Part shown: in pieces, positions 36,724 to 46,862 of the stretch
Layout of the letters: each line of letters begins with the position of its first letter
Numbering within the stretch: position 1 is the first letter of the stretch
NCBI GenBank assembly: GCA_009746045.1
Contig: RPFO01000165.1
Coordinates: 2,771,021 to 2,835,020 of the forward strand
Length of the DNA: 64,000 nucleotides
Origin: Mesostigma viride
Lineage: Eukaryota; Streptophyta; Mesostigmatophyceae; Mesostigmatales; Mesostigmataceae
Reading direction: 5' to 3'
Translations under genes and position numbers: made by a program
The notes under the pieces: generated by a model
The model's database searches: none
Told to the model about the DNA's origin: nothing
The model's input: only the letters and a program-made list of their open reading frames with translations

Positions 36724-38903
36724 ATGTCACCCGGATCCCGTAAAAAGCCTGCGAAGACGTGCATCGTAGACGAGGACGATCAAATCATCATGTGCTATCC
36801 TATCAAGCCTCCCAGACCCAAACCCGACCCTCCCCCGTCGCGTAGGTACTCGTCCACGACCTCCGGAGTGGATATCGCTCCTCCCGAAACGGGTTTCAGT
36901 CTCGTGAGGTATTTCAGGACGTTAGGAGGCACCGCGCCCCCCGCAGGCCGTAAACCTGAGCCGTCGATCCCGAAAGAGCCGGTCATCGGTGCGAGAAAGA
37001 AGGCGCGAGGAGTCAAGGTGGGATCGAGGGGCGGGGTTAAGGTTCTGGGAGTGTCGGCTCGGGCCAAGAGTGCCCGGCCCCGATCCACAGCATCCGTAGG
37101 GACCAGCACGGGGGGGGGGCGTACGCTGGTTCCTCCAAGTCCGCGCAAACGGATCCGATAGTCGCTAGGTCGTCAACCGTTGGCAGCGATACCGGCACGA
37201 GGGCATACGCGCTTTCATCGAACTCCGCGCAAATCGATCCGGTAATTCCTCGCGGTACCAGCAGACGTGAGGAGAGATCGTATAGTTCACCTTTTCAATC
37301 GACCCAGTCTGGTACCGACACGGAGAGGTACCGACATGCCGGGAGAGGCTACCCCCGATCCGGGAATTCGGGTGACGTGACGCTATATTATGGCAAGGGC
37401 TCGGTGAGGCGCCGTACAGGGGGGGCGAGAATGGGGCGAGGAAAGAAGGCGAAAAAAGGCACAGGCGAGAGCGAGCTGCCCGGGATGTCGCAGCTGCTCG
37501 CGGCCAGCGAGATGGAGTTGGATGCGGAGACGGACCGGTTCGTAGAGGCCAGTGACGTGGACCTGCCAGGGTCTTCCGCACGCCAGCCCATCGGTAGACA
37601 CGCCTTTTCGGACAGTGGCGCGCGACCGCGGGGGAGGGGGGCACGGATCGTCTCGGGGGGGCAGACGGACCACGAGTTTGACGGCGGGGTCTTGATGACC
37701 GGTCTGAAAGCTCCCGTGACAGCGACGAGAATGGCGCGTGCTTCGTTGATCCCACCACAACCGCTCGATCCGATGGTATCGGACGTGTTCCATACCCAAC
37801 AACCGTCCACATTGAACCCGGTACAATTGGCCCGAATGAGAAGGAATCAAATGGCCGCGGAATCGAGAGCCCGATCACAACCTGTAAACGACACTTCTCG
37901 ACAACTCAGTGTAGAAAGGAGGCCGTTGAGTGTGGAAGAGGGGAAGAAACGCAAGGTCGTTTTAAAAGCAAAGCTAGAGGCACTAAAAGAGGAAAAAAGG
38001 CAGCAAGCTCAACAGCAGCGGGAGGAGGCAGCGAGAAGGAAGGCAGAAAATCTCGCAAAGGATCTGGAGGAGAATGAGAGAATAAGAAGGATACACGAGG
38101 AGCAGCAACGGGATAGGGAGGAGAGGAGACTAGTTGAGCAGCAGGAGGCAGAGAAAAGACGTCAAGATAACGCCGCACAGAGGGCGGAAAAACGCGCGAG
38201 GCCGGGTCTAGGGCCGGGAGCGTCTCGTGGCAGCTCGTCACGCGATGGACGCGGCGACCGGTCTGCATCCTCCGCGCGGACGGACGACGCGCGAGGAGAT
38301 GTTCGTGACGCGCTCGCCGAGTTGCATCAAGGTCGGACGCAAGATGACCCGTGGAGTCCTTCGGCCTACAACGCGCTTTTCGGTCATCGACCTACGGTTC
38401 ATGGCGAGATCGAGGATTTGGAAGGTGAGGAAGAGGACATCCTTAAACAGCTTCCGGAATACCATGAAATAGAGGGCATGAAAGCGGAGGATGGACCACG
38501 GACACCCTCGCAGGACCCGCGGCGAGAAAAATCGGTGCAGGAACGGCTCGAGAGAAGGATAGAACCAGTCCCTGTACCAGGGCCCGGTGCGGCGGTTCAG
38601 GAACGGCCGGAACGGCTCCGGATTCTCAAGGGAAGAGCGAAACCGGTCCTAGTACCACCTGCCGCGCCTTTGCAGGACCGCCTCCGGATTCTTAGGCAAA
38701 GGAACCGACCGCGGACGGCCCCCCCGTCCCAAACGGTGACGGATGGGGTTATGGAAGTGAGAGACGATCCCGTCGGCCGCGGACCACAGGAGGTGTACGA
38801 ATATCTCGTGATGCACCCGGGGGGTCAGCGCCTCGTGAGACGTGCACGGGCTTCTCGCCATGCCGGTACGAAACACAGGAGGGTCAACAAGTTGGTCCGC
38901 TAA
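36724..38903 (+). CDS. Basic coiled-coil protein, one frameshift (about 726 aa)
   Basis: ATG at 36724 (MSPGSRKKPAKTC), with a TATA-like TATATATAC just before it. The first frame ends shortly after a nine-G run (about 37111-37119). The adjacent frame is open from that run through to 38903, so I read one gene. The N-terminal 220 residues are Pro/Ser/Arg-rich. Codons near 37930-38200 encode a long charged helix (KLEALKEEKRQQAQQQREEA and on), and the C-terminal part is acidic then basic. Composition suggests a virion core or DNA-associated protein. No family is recognised. Confidence 0.58.
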
Positions 38904-38906
38904 ACA

Positions 38907-39578
38907 CTACTTCCGGGCTCGGGGTGGTGCCAGAGGTTTGAAGTGCCACAGGCACTGCCTCAGCTTCCGACGCTCCAGAAGCGCCTTTTTGTCGGTAGGA
39001 CACTTCGGCGGAACCTTTCTTCTTTTGAGCGTGTTCCGGATGTGAGCCGTCACATCTTTGAACGAATCCAGCGGGCCGACGGCGTACCCCGAACGGTTCG
39101 CGTAGTCCATCAACTTGTCGTGCGCTAAAAACCCCATCGTAGGATTGGTCTTAAGGCACTGTCTCTTCGCGTTCTGTCGTCGTCGCAGGAAGCTGATGGT
39201 CCTGGGGCAATGGCCCGGCATGCGCTTGAGCCCCCTACTCCTCACGAAAGCGCGCAGGTCCGGCATGGCGAACTCGCGCCCGGGGTAATAGCCCGCCCTC
39301 TCGGCGAGACCCAGCAACACCGCCCTCTGTAGCCCGGTCGGCAGCCTCGTCGCCCGCGCCCGCTTCTTCGGGGCCGCTTTGGGCTTCGGGGCCGCTTTGG
39401 GCTTCGGGGCCGCTTTGGGCTTCGGGGCCGCTTGGGGCTCGGGAGCCGCCTTGGACTTGGCGGCCATCATCCGTGCCCGCATCGTCTGTTGGTACCTTGC
39501 CTTTTCTTCCGGGGTCATCATTTCGTACGCGCTTTTCTCAATGGGTAGAACGACGCGGGCTCTGGTGGCGTGATACAT
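38907..39578 (-). CDS. Basic protein with PKAAPK repeats (223 aa)
   Basis: ATG at 39578 (MYHATRARVVLPIEKS); the frame remains open much further upstream but only as an antisense of capsid paralog 4. Residues about 45-75 are tandem PKAAPK units encoded by an 18-bp repeat. The C-terminal 140 residues are basic with conserved-looking segments (GYYPGREFAMPDLRAF, then DKLMDYANRSGYAVGPLDSF). Stop codons of this gene and the plus-strand neighbour are 3 bases apart. The histone-H1-like composition of the linker suggests DNA packaging, which is inference. Confidence 0.6.
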   Translation of the reverse strand: MYHATRARVVLPIEKSAYEMMTPEEKARYQQTMRARMMAAKSKAAPEPQAAPKPKAAPKPKAAPKPKAAPKKRARATRLPTGLQRAVLLGLAERAGYYPGREFAMPDLRAFVRSRGLKRMPGHCPRTISFLRRRQNAKRQCLKTNPTMGFLAHDKLMDYANRSGYAVGPLDSFKDVTAHIRNTLKRRKVPPKCPTDKKALLERRKLRQCLWHFKPLAPPRARK

Positions 39579-39665
39579 CCTTGGTAATGATACACCACAT
39601 TTTTTCTGTTTCGACCCCGTGGGGACCAAAAAAAAAATCCGATGTAAGTGTAGAAAGCACGCACC

Positions 39666-41021
39666 ATGTCGCATGCCGTTTTGTGCCTCCGCGCCAAGGG
39701 CCCTCAGGACGCCCTCCTGACCGTCTCGCCCGAGATCACCTTCTTCAAGAGCGTCTACCCCCGCCACACCAACTTCGCATTCTCCGACACCGAGGTGGTG
39801 CCGTCGAGCGGCGTGCCCGGGTTCGGCCGCACCATCGAGTTCCAGCTGCCGAGGAGCGGCGACCTCATAAACACCGTGTACCTGTACGTCGAGCTGCCCC
39901 CGATCACCGAGTGGGCGGGCACTGCCCCCACCCTCGGCAGTGCCTGGTGGAAGATCTTCGACCCGCTGTACGATGACGTGGCGCGTCTGCTGATCAAGAA
40001 GGTCGAGTTCCGCATCGGAGGGTACACGGTCGAGGAGATGACCGGGGAGTTCATGCACGTGTGGGACCAGCTGTCCCGCGATCCCAGCACCAGCCGCGTG
40101 GAGACTGCCCCCACCCGTCACGGCGGTGTCCAGCGGAAGAACGGGGGCAACCAGGCGGGCATGAAGACCGGGTACCTGTACATCCCCCTCCAGTTCTCCT
40201 TCTGCATCGAGGACGGTATGGCGCTCCCCATGATCGCGCTCCAGTACCACGACGCCCGCATCCGCGTGACGCTCGCCGCCAAGGACGAGATCTTCACCCA
40301 CCTGGCGGGCGGCCCCCTGTACCCCGCGACCACTCTCAACGGAGGCGCCGTTGCCTGGGATACTCTGACGGCCGGGTACCGCGCGGCCATGATGAACGCC
40401 ATGGTGGACATAACCAAGATGCGCCTCCTGTGCCGCTACATCTTCCTGGACGACTTCGAGCGCCGCCAGTTCGCCGTCAACCCGCACGAGTACCTCATCA
40501 CCGAGACGCAGCAGTACGACCACTTCGTCGACAGGACCGACCTGGAGATGATCAACCTGTCCTTCTCGCACCCCGTCAAGGAGCTCATCTTCTTCTACAA
40601 GGCCGACGACCGTCTGACCTCCGCCGCGACCTCCCCCATCCCCACCGCGGCGCCCTGGAACTTCGTGAACGTGAACAGCAAGTTCGGGGACGGCCACCTC
40701 TTCGAGACGGCCAACATCACCCTCAACTCGCAGCAGATGTTCGGCGAGGGCCGCGACCCGGTATACTTCTCCTACCTCCTCCCCATGCATCACCACACGC
40801 GTGTGCCGCGTGACAAGCACATCTACGTGATCCCCTTCGCCCTCCAGCCTGAGGACTGGAAGCCGACCGGGTCGATCAACTTCTCGCGGCTCGACTCGGT
40901 CAAGCTCGTCCTCAAGGGCATGAACACCACGCTGCCGAAGGGCGTCATCACGATCTACGCGCGGTCCTTCAACATCCTGAAGATCACCAACGGAATGGGC
41001 GGCAAGCGGTTCGCCTCGTAG
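39666..41021 (+). CDS. MCP: Major capsid protein paralog 4, intact, compact (451 aa)
   Basis: ATG at 39666. Motifs are AKGPQDALLTVSPEITFFK, YPRHTNFAFSD, RTIEFQLPRSGDLI, LPMIALQYHDARIRV, RYIFLDDFERRQFAVNPHEYLITETQ and WKPTGSINFSRLDSVKLVL, ending GGKRFAS. The length of 451 aa is typical of a minimal nucleocytovirus capsid protein; it lacks the long loop of paralogs 2 and 3. Upstream sequence shares a T-rich block and TAGAAAGCAC with the paralog 2 promoter. Confidence 0.96.
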   Translation: MSHAVLCLRAKGPQDALLTVSPEITFFKSVYPRHTNFAFSDTEVVPSSGVPGFGRTIEFQLPRSGDLINTVYLYVELPPITEWAGTAPTLGSAWWKIFDPLYDDVARLLIKKVEFRIGGYTVEEMTGEFMHVWDQLSRDPSTSRVETAPTRHGGVQRKNGGNQAGMKTGYLYIPLQFSFCIEDGMALPMIALQYHDARIRVTLAAKDEIFTHLAGGPLYPATTLNGGAVAWDTLTAGYRAAMMNAMVDITKMRLLCRYIFLDDFERRQFAVNPHEYLITETQQYDHFVDRTDLEMINLSFSHPVKELIFFYKADDRLTSAATSPIPTAAPWNFVNVNSKFGDGHLFETANITLNSQQMFGEGRDPVYFSYLLPMHHHTRVPRDKHIYVIPFALQPEDWKPTGSINFSRLDSVKLVLKGMNTTLPKGVITIYARSFNILKITNGMGGKRFAS

Positions 41022-41181
41022 AGCCCGCGAATGCCCCTCTAAACCTGCTCACCCCTCCGCGTGACGGGTGTATACGCCTACCATGGTTCTCGTAATTTGC
41101 ATTTCGACTCAGTGCAATGTAATGACAATTTCAATTTATAATAAAGCGATTCGTTTATTCAATTCATGATTCGTGATTCAT
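41022..41181. other. AT-rich intergenic region after capsid paralog 4
   Basis: No gene is seen. It contains TAATAAAG at about 41138 on the plus strand and short repeated ATTCATGATTC/GTGATTCATTC words near 41160-41185, which could serve as a transcription end signal for the converging genes. Confidence 0.4.
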
Positions 41182-41409
41182 TCATTCCTCCTCTGCATCC
41201 TTCCCGGGAGTTTCCGGGGCGTCCTCGTCCTCCGATTCGGACTCGAACATGACGTCGCAGATGTCGTACAGACACTTCTCGATCTCTTCGAGGCGCCCGT
41301 CAACCCGTCTGCTCATCTTGGCGATCATCTTGGCGAGCTCGCCGAGCCGCGAATGGATGCCCTCGAGTTGTTCCGGGTTCATGGCAGGATACTCTCCAGT
41401 TAGATCCAT
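41182..41409 (-). CDS. Small acidic coiled-coil protein (75 aa)
   Basis: ATG at 41409 (MDLTGEYPAMNPEQLEGIHS). Residues 15-50 are a heptad-like helix (LGELAKMIAKMSRRVDGRLEEIEK), and the tail is strongly acidic (SESEDEDAPE). It lies just downstream of the packaging ATPase on the same strand. It may be an oligomerisation module; no family is recognised. Confidence 0.6.
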   Translation of the reverse strand: MDLTGEYPAMNPEQLEGIHSRLGELAKMIAKMSRRVDGRLEEIEKCLYDICDVMFESESEDEDAPETPGKDAEEE

Positions 41410-41456
41410 TTTTGCGGGAGTTAAGCGAACTCCCGACCGAGCATTTTCATCCTTTT

Positions 41457-42252
41457 TCAGTCCTCCTCCTTGACCACGCGGGTGTTGCTCTTTCGTCGCC
41501 GCTGGTTGGCGTCCTCCTTGTCGCTGTCGGTCCCGGAATCCTTCTTGGGGTCGTAGTTCTGCGTACCGTACTTCCAGAAGGCGGGGAACCGATGCGGAAC
41601 TTGTGCTCCCTGGGGGTCGCCTTGTACCAGAATATGACGTCCTCGATCTTGTTCGACTCGCTCGTGTGGTCGACCACGAGGCACTCGTAGTTCTGCGTGC
41701 ACTGGTCGAGGATCTCGCAGAACGCCTCGAACGTCGGCACCACGCCGAAGAAGTTGCGGTACAGCCGCTCGCGGTTCATGATGATGTTCTCGCGGAGGGC
41801 GAACACGTAATCCACGTTGCAGCGGATGTCGGGCGTGATGTCCATCGTGTACTGGCTGATGAACATGAAGAAGATCTTCATGTGACGCCCGTTGAGCGCG
41901 ATCTCACGGATGCACGGGTCGCGCATCACCGTGCGGTCGTACACGCAATCGTCCAGCAGCACGAAACACGGCTCACCCACGCCCGCCTTGCAGTCCCTCT
42001 TCTGCTTCTTGATCAGAGACCGCAGGGCCCCGCGGTTGAAGCGATTGTACACGAACAGGGGGGGACGTACCCCTGCCAGTGCTTGTTGGACCCCTCCGTG
42101 CCGGACATCACGATCCCGCTCGGGATGTGCCGCTTATGGAACATGATGTCGGTGGCCAGGGTCGTCTTGCCCGCCCCCCGCTTGGACACGATGCACACCA
42201 CCCCGTCGTCCTTGATCCACGCGGGGTCGAACTTCCTCAGCCGCACGTCCAT
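41457..42252 (-). CDS. A32-type DNA packaging ATPase, two frameshifts (about 265 aa)
   Basis: ATG at 42252 (MDVRLRKFDPAW). The Walker A motif is IVSKRGAGKTTL (Lys29). The frame breaks at the seven-G run 42058-42064, and the next frame has the Walker B CFVLLDDCVYD and the downstream IFFMFISQYTMDITPDIRCNVDYVFALREN, characteristic of the FtsK/HerA-like A32 family. A second shift near 41585 leads to a Lys-rich tail and stop at 41457. The enzyme pumps genomic DNA into the capsid. The ATG directly follows the stop of the JAMM gene (TAG-ATG), so the two are probably co-transcribed. Confidence 0.92.
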
Positions 42253-42954
42253 CTATACAGAGAGATGAGATTGGAAAGGCCGAGAAGACGAACAGTCCGC
42301 CACCAGCAGGCGCACCCGGGGCGCCACCCCGAACGGGAAGAAGTCCACCACGAACCCCGACTCCCGGGCCAGCTTCAGCCAGGACTCGCGGTGCCACGAC
42401 TCGTGGCGGTTCTTCTCCTCCTCCGTGGAGGCGTGCTGGAAGCGCCGGGAGAACTCCCGCTGCAGGTCGCGGAAACGCCGCTGGATCTGCTCGCACCTCT
42501 CTCGGCGGGACCCCGAGTCCCGCAGACTCTGCACCAGGGAGGGGGTGAACGTAACCACGAACGTGCCCGCGAGGCTGAACACCATGTGGCCCAGGTTGTC
42601 GGTCAGCGCGTCCTCCAGGAACACCATGACGTCCGTGTCGCTCGGGCTGGACAGGGAGCACTCGGTCATCCCGCAGTCTGAGGGGTGCGTGTGCCACTCC
42701 AGGACCCCGTGGGGGATGTCCACAGAGTTCGCCTGACCGATGCGCGTGACCTTGGCGCTGTTTAGCACCCGCTGGGTCGTGTCCACCGTGAACGTGCCGC
42801 CCATCTCCCCGCCCGTGCGCATCGTGCCCAGGATCGCCTGGAACGTGGACGGCTTCAGCGAGAACGACTGCACCTTCGCGTTCGACTCTTTGAACTTGCA
42901 CGACGGCACGGAGAACACTTTCCGCCCGTCCGCGGCGATGTGGACGCTCGCCAT
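42253..42954 (-). CDS. JAMM/MPN metalloprotease-like protein (233 aa)
   Basis: The zinc-site motif is visible: Glu50 in TGGEMGGTF, the pair His88 and His90 in EWHTHPSDCG, and an S-x2-D in LSSPSDTD (Ser103, Asp106). This is the JAB1/MPN/Mov34 pattern of deubiquitinating or deneddylating metalloenzymes. The spacing between the histidines and S-x2-D is longer than in eukaryotic subunits. The C-terminal 100 residues are helical and basic. It is coupled to the packaging ATPase. It could act on ubiquitin conjugates or process a structural precursor; both are inference. Confidence 0.75.
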   Translation of the reverse strand: MASVHIAADGRKVFSVPSCKFKESNAKVQSFSLKPSTFQAILGTMRTGGEMGGTFTVDTTQRVLNSAKVTRIGQANSVDIPHGVLEWHTHPSDCGMTECSLSSPSDTDVMVFLEDALTDNLGHMVFSLAGTFVVTFTPSLVQSLRDSGSRRERCEQIQRRFRDLQREFSRRFQHASTEEEKNRHESWHRESWLKLARESGFVVDFFPFGVAPRVRLLVADCSSSRPFQSHLSV

Positions 42955-43003
42955 GTTGCGTATATGGTAAACGGAAGCATTTTATTTATCAATCGGGGCC
43001 TAT

Positions 43004-43834
43004 CTAGAAGTTGTCCTCCTCCTCCTCCACCGTGACCTCCTCTGCCTCCTCGTCCGCTCCCGCCGTCGAAGGCGCGGGCGGGGGCGGCGGGGCGGCCGCC
43101 GTCACCGGCTTGGCGGAGATCTTCACCGACTTGGTCTCGTGCGCGCCGCCCTCCTTCGCGTCCGTCGGGCGCGCGTGGTCCGCGGAGAACGTGTCCTTCC
43201 CCAGGATGTCCTCCATGTACTCCTTCAGGATGTCGTCGATGGGCATCAGGTGGTGCAAGGCGCTCTTGACGCTCTCGCAGATGCCCTTGTGCGTGTGACG
43301 CCGGTTCAGCTTGTACTCCCCGACCAGGTGGCCCTCAGGCTGCCCGTCGTCCGCCGCCGACTGGCGCATGGAGTGGTGGTCCTTCCGGCTGACGAAGTGG
43401 CCCACCTCGTCAACGATCGCGGAGGAGAGGAGCTTCAGCACCAGGTGCACGAACTTCTGGGGGCTCGGGACCTTCACCTTCATCTTCTGGTTCTTGTCCT
43501 TGGAGATGCGGATGGAGCCCAGGATCATGCTCGTGCAGACGAAGTACGCCTTCAGCAGGTCCTTGAGGTACGGCACGTGCTTGATCACCTGCTCCGTCTC
43601 CTCGGAGATGATGTCGCCGTTCCAGGAGGGGATCTCGGACATCAGCTGGGAGAAACACTGCAGCTCGTCGTACTCGGGCTTCACGTTGCAGACGTTGAAG
43701 GCGTCGTGCAGGATGTTACGGACGCACTCGAAGATGGGCTGCACCAGCGCGCCCTCCAGCTGGTCCACGTACTCCCGCTTGCTGTCCACCAACACGTTGA
43801 TGTTCACCACCGGGTCCTCCTCCGTCGCCACCAT
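43004..43834 (-). CDS. Conserved nucleocytovirus-type protein, unknown role (276 aa)
   Basis: ATG at 43834 (MVATEEDPVVNINVLVDSKREYVDQLEGAL). The layout (an N-terminal VDSKREY-x-QL, IPSWN, LKDLLKAYFV, KVKVPSPQKFVHLVLK) resembles a family seen in mimiviruses and phycodnaviruses, probably a virion component; I match it from memory of the pattern. The C-terminal 60 residues are Pro- then Glu-rich (EEAEEVTVEEEEDNF), an unstructured tail. Confidence 0.6.
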   Translation of the reverse strand: MVATEEDPVVNINVLVDSKREYVDQLEGALVQPIFECVRNILHDAFNVCNVKPEYDELQCFSQLMSEIPSWNGDIISEETEQVIKHVPYLKDLLKAYFVCTSMILGSIRISKDKNQKMKVKVPSPQKFVHLVLKLLSSAIVDEVGHFVSRKDHHSMRQSAADDGQPEGHLVGEYKLNRRHTHKGICESVKSALHHLMPIDDILKEYMEDILGKDTFSADHARPTDAKEGGAHETKSVKISAKPVTAAAPPPPPAPSTAGADEEAEEVTVEEEEDNF

Positions 43835-43897
43835 GGCTGCTGGTTGTATGATAGGGGTCGGGATATGTTTTTTATCGATTTGAACGAACCTTTTTCA

Positions 43898-44368
43898 TCA
43901 AGACAAGAAGTACCTCGCGAGGAAAAAGACGACCACGCCGAACGCCACACCGCCCAGGTTGGCCTTGTTCTTGTTTACGGCGCCTTTCTCGTCCTTGAAC
44001 AGCTTCGGGAACGCGCGGGGGCCCAGGTGGATCACGCCGATCGCCGACGCCACGCCCGCGATGGCGGGCAGGACGAACGGGGCGCCCTTGGGGCGCGCCG
44101 GCGCGTCCGCGCGCACGACCGCGGCGCTCTTGACGGCGTGCGCCGGCGGGGGCTCCGAGTACGCGGACGAGCCGCCGAAGGACTGCTCGGGCGACGGGCT
44201 GTCGTGCACGGAACCCGCGTCGTAATCCGCGGCCGGGTCCAGTCGCGCCACCACGGGCACTCGAGGGGTCGGTGACGGCGCGGGGGCGGGCATGGCGCGA
44301 GAGACGGGCATGACGGGGACGGCGGGGGCTGATCGCAATCGGCGGGCGAGTCCGGTGAGTTCCTCCAT
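43898..44368 (-). CDS. Predicted membrane protein (156 aa)
   Basis: ATG at 44368 (MEELTGLARRL). The first 95 residues are Pro/Ala/Ser-rich. Two hydrophobic segments follow, APFVLPAIAGVASAIGVIHLG and LGGVAFGVVVFFLARYFL, at the C-terminus. A TATA-like GGTATATACC precedes the start. A virion membrane protein is likely; no family is recognised. Confidence 0.6.
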   Translation of the reverse strand: MEELTGLARRLRSAPAVPVMPVSRAMPAPAPSPTPRVPVVARLDPAADYDAGSVHDSPSPEQSFGGSSAYSEPPPAHAVKSAAVVRADAPARPKGAPFVLPAIAGVASAIGVIHLGPRAFPKLFKDEKGAVNKNKANLGGVAFGVVVFFLARYFLS

Positions 44369-44444
44369 GGCAGCGTGCGGGTATATACCACTCCCGCATA
44401 AAACAAATCCGGCCTTTTAAGCGCGCCTCCGATCCGTCCGCGCG

Positions 44445-44727
44445 TCAATCGTCGGGCGCGTCCAGGTCCCACAGGTCGCGCAAGAGCGTGCGTCGTCTCT
44501 CGTCATCCCCGCAGCCGTCCGCCCACGCGATCGACCGGGGGGGGACGGAGTCCGCGCCCGGGCGTCCGACAGCCCAACTGGGTCGGAATGGGAAACCGTT
44601 CGTCGCGTCTGGCCATCATCTCGTCCCAGCGGGCGTCCGCGCGGCGGTACCGCTCCTGCAGCTCGATCGCGAACACCACGCAGCGGGGGAGGGCGGACGG
44701 CGACGGCGAGCGGCTGCGGTCGTCCAT
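44445..44727 (-). CDS. Small charged protein, frameshifted (about 94 aa)
   Basis: ATG at 44727 (MDDRSRSPSPSALPRC). It has a helical middle (ELQERYRRADARWDEMMARRD). The frame breaks in the eight-G run 44537-44544, and the alternative frame gives a natural ending (WADGCGDDERRRTLLRDLWDL) to a stop at 44445. No family is recognised. Confidence 0.45.
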
Positions 44728-44772
44728 GACTACTCGTACAGTACCACCACAATTATTCCGACCGGATAACGC

Positions 44773-46483
44773 CTACCGCCTCGACCGCGTGCTCTTCCGG
44801 GCGGCCGGCTTGCGTTTACGGTACGCGCGCATGAAGTGCTGAGGGAAGTTCGCGTACCCCCCCATCGCGTCGATATCCGGAGCGCCAGACATGATGTCGC
44901 GGACGCCCTTCCGGCGCTGGCAGATCGGGCCGTACCGCGCGTCCGGGTTCTCCACCAGCGTGTTGTCTGCGGCCACGATGTACTGGTCCACCACACGCGC
45001 CTTCGGGTCGCTCGGGTCGCGGTCGTAGAACACCGGGGCGCTGCCGGACGGGCAGCCGGGCTGGGGCAGGCCACTGACGAAGTAGTCGGCCGTCAGCAGA
45101 TCCGAGTAATACCCGGGGCCGCCCTTAATGCCTCCCGTCTTGTTCACCATCAGGAGCGCGCCGTTGCTCTTGGCCCACTGGTCGATGTTGTTGAGGATGG
45201 ACGTCCGCAGCCGGTTGAAGGACAGGATGTCGCGCTTGATGAACTTGTGGATGATGTTCGGGAAAGTGTAAAAAGCCGGCTGACCGAGCAAGATATCTTG
45301 TTCCTGCAGAGGGTCGGTTACAGCCCGACCACGCCTGGTGGCGGCGGCGCGAGCCGGGACTGGGTCATAATACTCGCTCGTAAACCGGAGGTCATCATTT
45401 GGAACTCCTCCGCCCGCCCGCGCACCGGCCGGATCACCGGAGCTGTACGGATGAGCGAAAAGAGTGGTATCTGAAACCTTCCCGTCAATGTTTGTTACCG
45501 CAGCCCCGCCTAGGTTTGGCGACCATGTCTGGGTATAGTTTGCGATGGCCGCGGTCGTAGGGCGTGTTGTAGTAAGTCGGCATGACGGAGTGGCGGCTCT
45601 TGACGACGGCGAGCTTGACGTCGGGCGGGAAGTCCAGACCCAACGCGGACAGCCGCTCGCGGTGATGAACGCCCAGGTAGGAGCAGTCGATCACGGGGGA
45701 CGCGAGTTGCTGGATGAGCCGCGCGGGGATGCTGCAGTCGGTCGGGTCGCCGCCCAGGAGCAGGCTGTAACTCGGGAGGGCGTTGTGGGACAGCTTGAAA
45801 GCGCGGATGTACTTCGCCTGACTGGTCGACGCGATCCCGCTGACCGGCAGCCTGTGAATATCAGAGCGAGCACCTGGGATGGTGCCGACGCCACCGGGAC
45901 CGGGGACGCCTGGGACAGCCACCTCCAATCGCTGTTCCACCGTACCCGCGCCGGCGGCGGGGGTCACGTAATCTTGCAGCAGTGTGATTTTGGCCAGGAC
46001 GTCGGCGGGGATGCGGTAAAGGTACACTTCCGCGTTGGCGGCCTTCTGATCGGCGTCAAGGTTCCCGGTTGTGCCTTTCACCGCGCCATCAACGTCGACG
46101 CCGTACGCCACGAACCCTCGCAGGGCGTTCACGAGCTTCGCCATCTGGGAGATGCTGGTCTCCCCGAGCGCGGAGTCGGTCGCGCGCCTCACGCGCTCGT
46201 TGATGTCGCGCATGAGGTTGGTGAGGATGTCGTAAATGTACACGGATCCCACGAACTTCCGCAGCTTCGTCTTGAGCTCTTCCGTGGGGTCGTCCTCGAG
46301 GATGTTCTGTTGGTACTGCTCCGCCTCCTCGATGACGAACCGGATCCCTGGGATGTACGTCCTGAGTTTCTGCAGCTCGTACGGGGTGAAGATCTTGGTC
46401 GCCAACTCGTCCACTCGCTGCTGGGCTTGCGGGGACCGCCTGGTCGGCGTTGGGATGTTGGAGCTGAAGGGATACAGGGTCAT
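44773..46483 (-). CDS. Virion-type protein, probably one gene with a frameshift (about 570 aa)
   Basis: ATG at 46483 (MTLYPFSSNIPTPTRR). The first frame is helical (QQRVDELATKIFTPYELQKL and on) then Gly/Pro-rich, and stops at 45485. A second frame is open from about 45580 down to 44773 without its own good start until 45291 (MLGQPAFYTF). Read across, it continues smoothly (NYTQTWSPNLGGAAV), so a single gene with a one-base slip near 45560 is likely. The C-terminus is basic (RKRKPAARKSTRSRR). The alternative is two genes, 45485-46483 and 44773-45291. No family is recognised. Confidence 0.5.
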
Positions 46484-46568
46484 TGTGATACTATACTCAA
46501 TGGAAAGAAAAAAAAAATCCGAGCGCTTATCTCCCCCGCAAAAATGTGGAGGAGAAACAGGAGACGAT

Positions 46569-46862
46569 ATGGAGCGACCGACGACCTCCTACCTGACCAG
46601 GAGGGGCAGGTTGTCCCGCCCCCCCGCTCGATACGAACCCCAAGAGACCCCCCTGGACGACCGCACCGACGACGAGGAGGAGGACGACCGGGACCTGGAC
46701 GAATCCGAAGAGGAGGACGGGAGCTACGAGAGCAGTTTCATCGACGACGGGTCCGACCGCGACGAGGACGACGACGCGGAACCCGACGACGAACCGGTGG
46801 ACGATGACGATGAAGACGGGGATGACGACGAGGACGAGGGCGATTACTCCGGCCGCGGTTGA
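46569..46862 (+). CDS. Highly acidic small protein (97 aa)
   Basis: ATG at 46569 (MERPTTSYLTRRGRL). From residue 30 the sequence is almost entirely Asp/Glu with a few Ser and Tyr, ending DEDEGDYSGRG. The stop overlaps the convergent gene end at 46844. Low complexity makes this less certain, but it has its own AT-rich upstream region (46484-46530) shared with the divergent minus-strand gene. Confidence 0.45.
   Translation: MERPTTSYLTRRGRLSRPPARYEPQETPLDDRTDDEEEDDRDLDESEEEDGSYESSFIDDGSDRDEDDDAEPDDEPVDDDDEDGDDDEDEGDYSGRG

Noticed and set aside
39579-40820. Upstream extension of the minus-strand PKAAPK gene to 637 codons
   Set aside because: This part is exactly antisense to capsid paralog 4, in a frame kept open by GC-rich codon bias; the natural ATG is at 39578.
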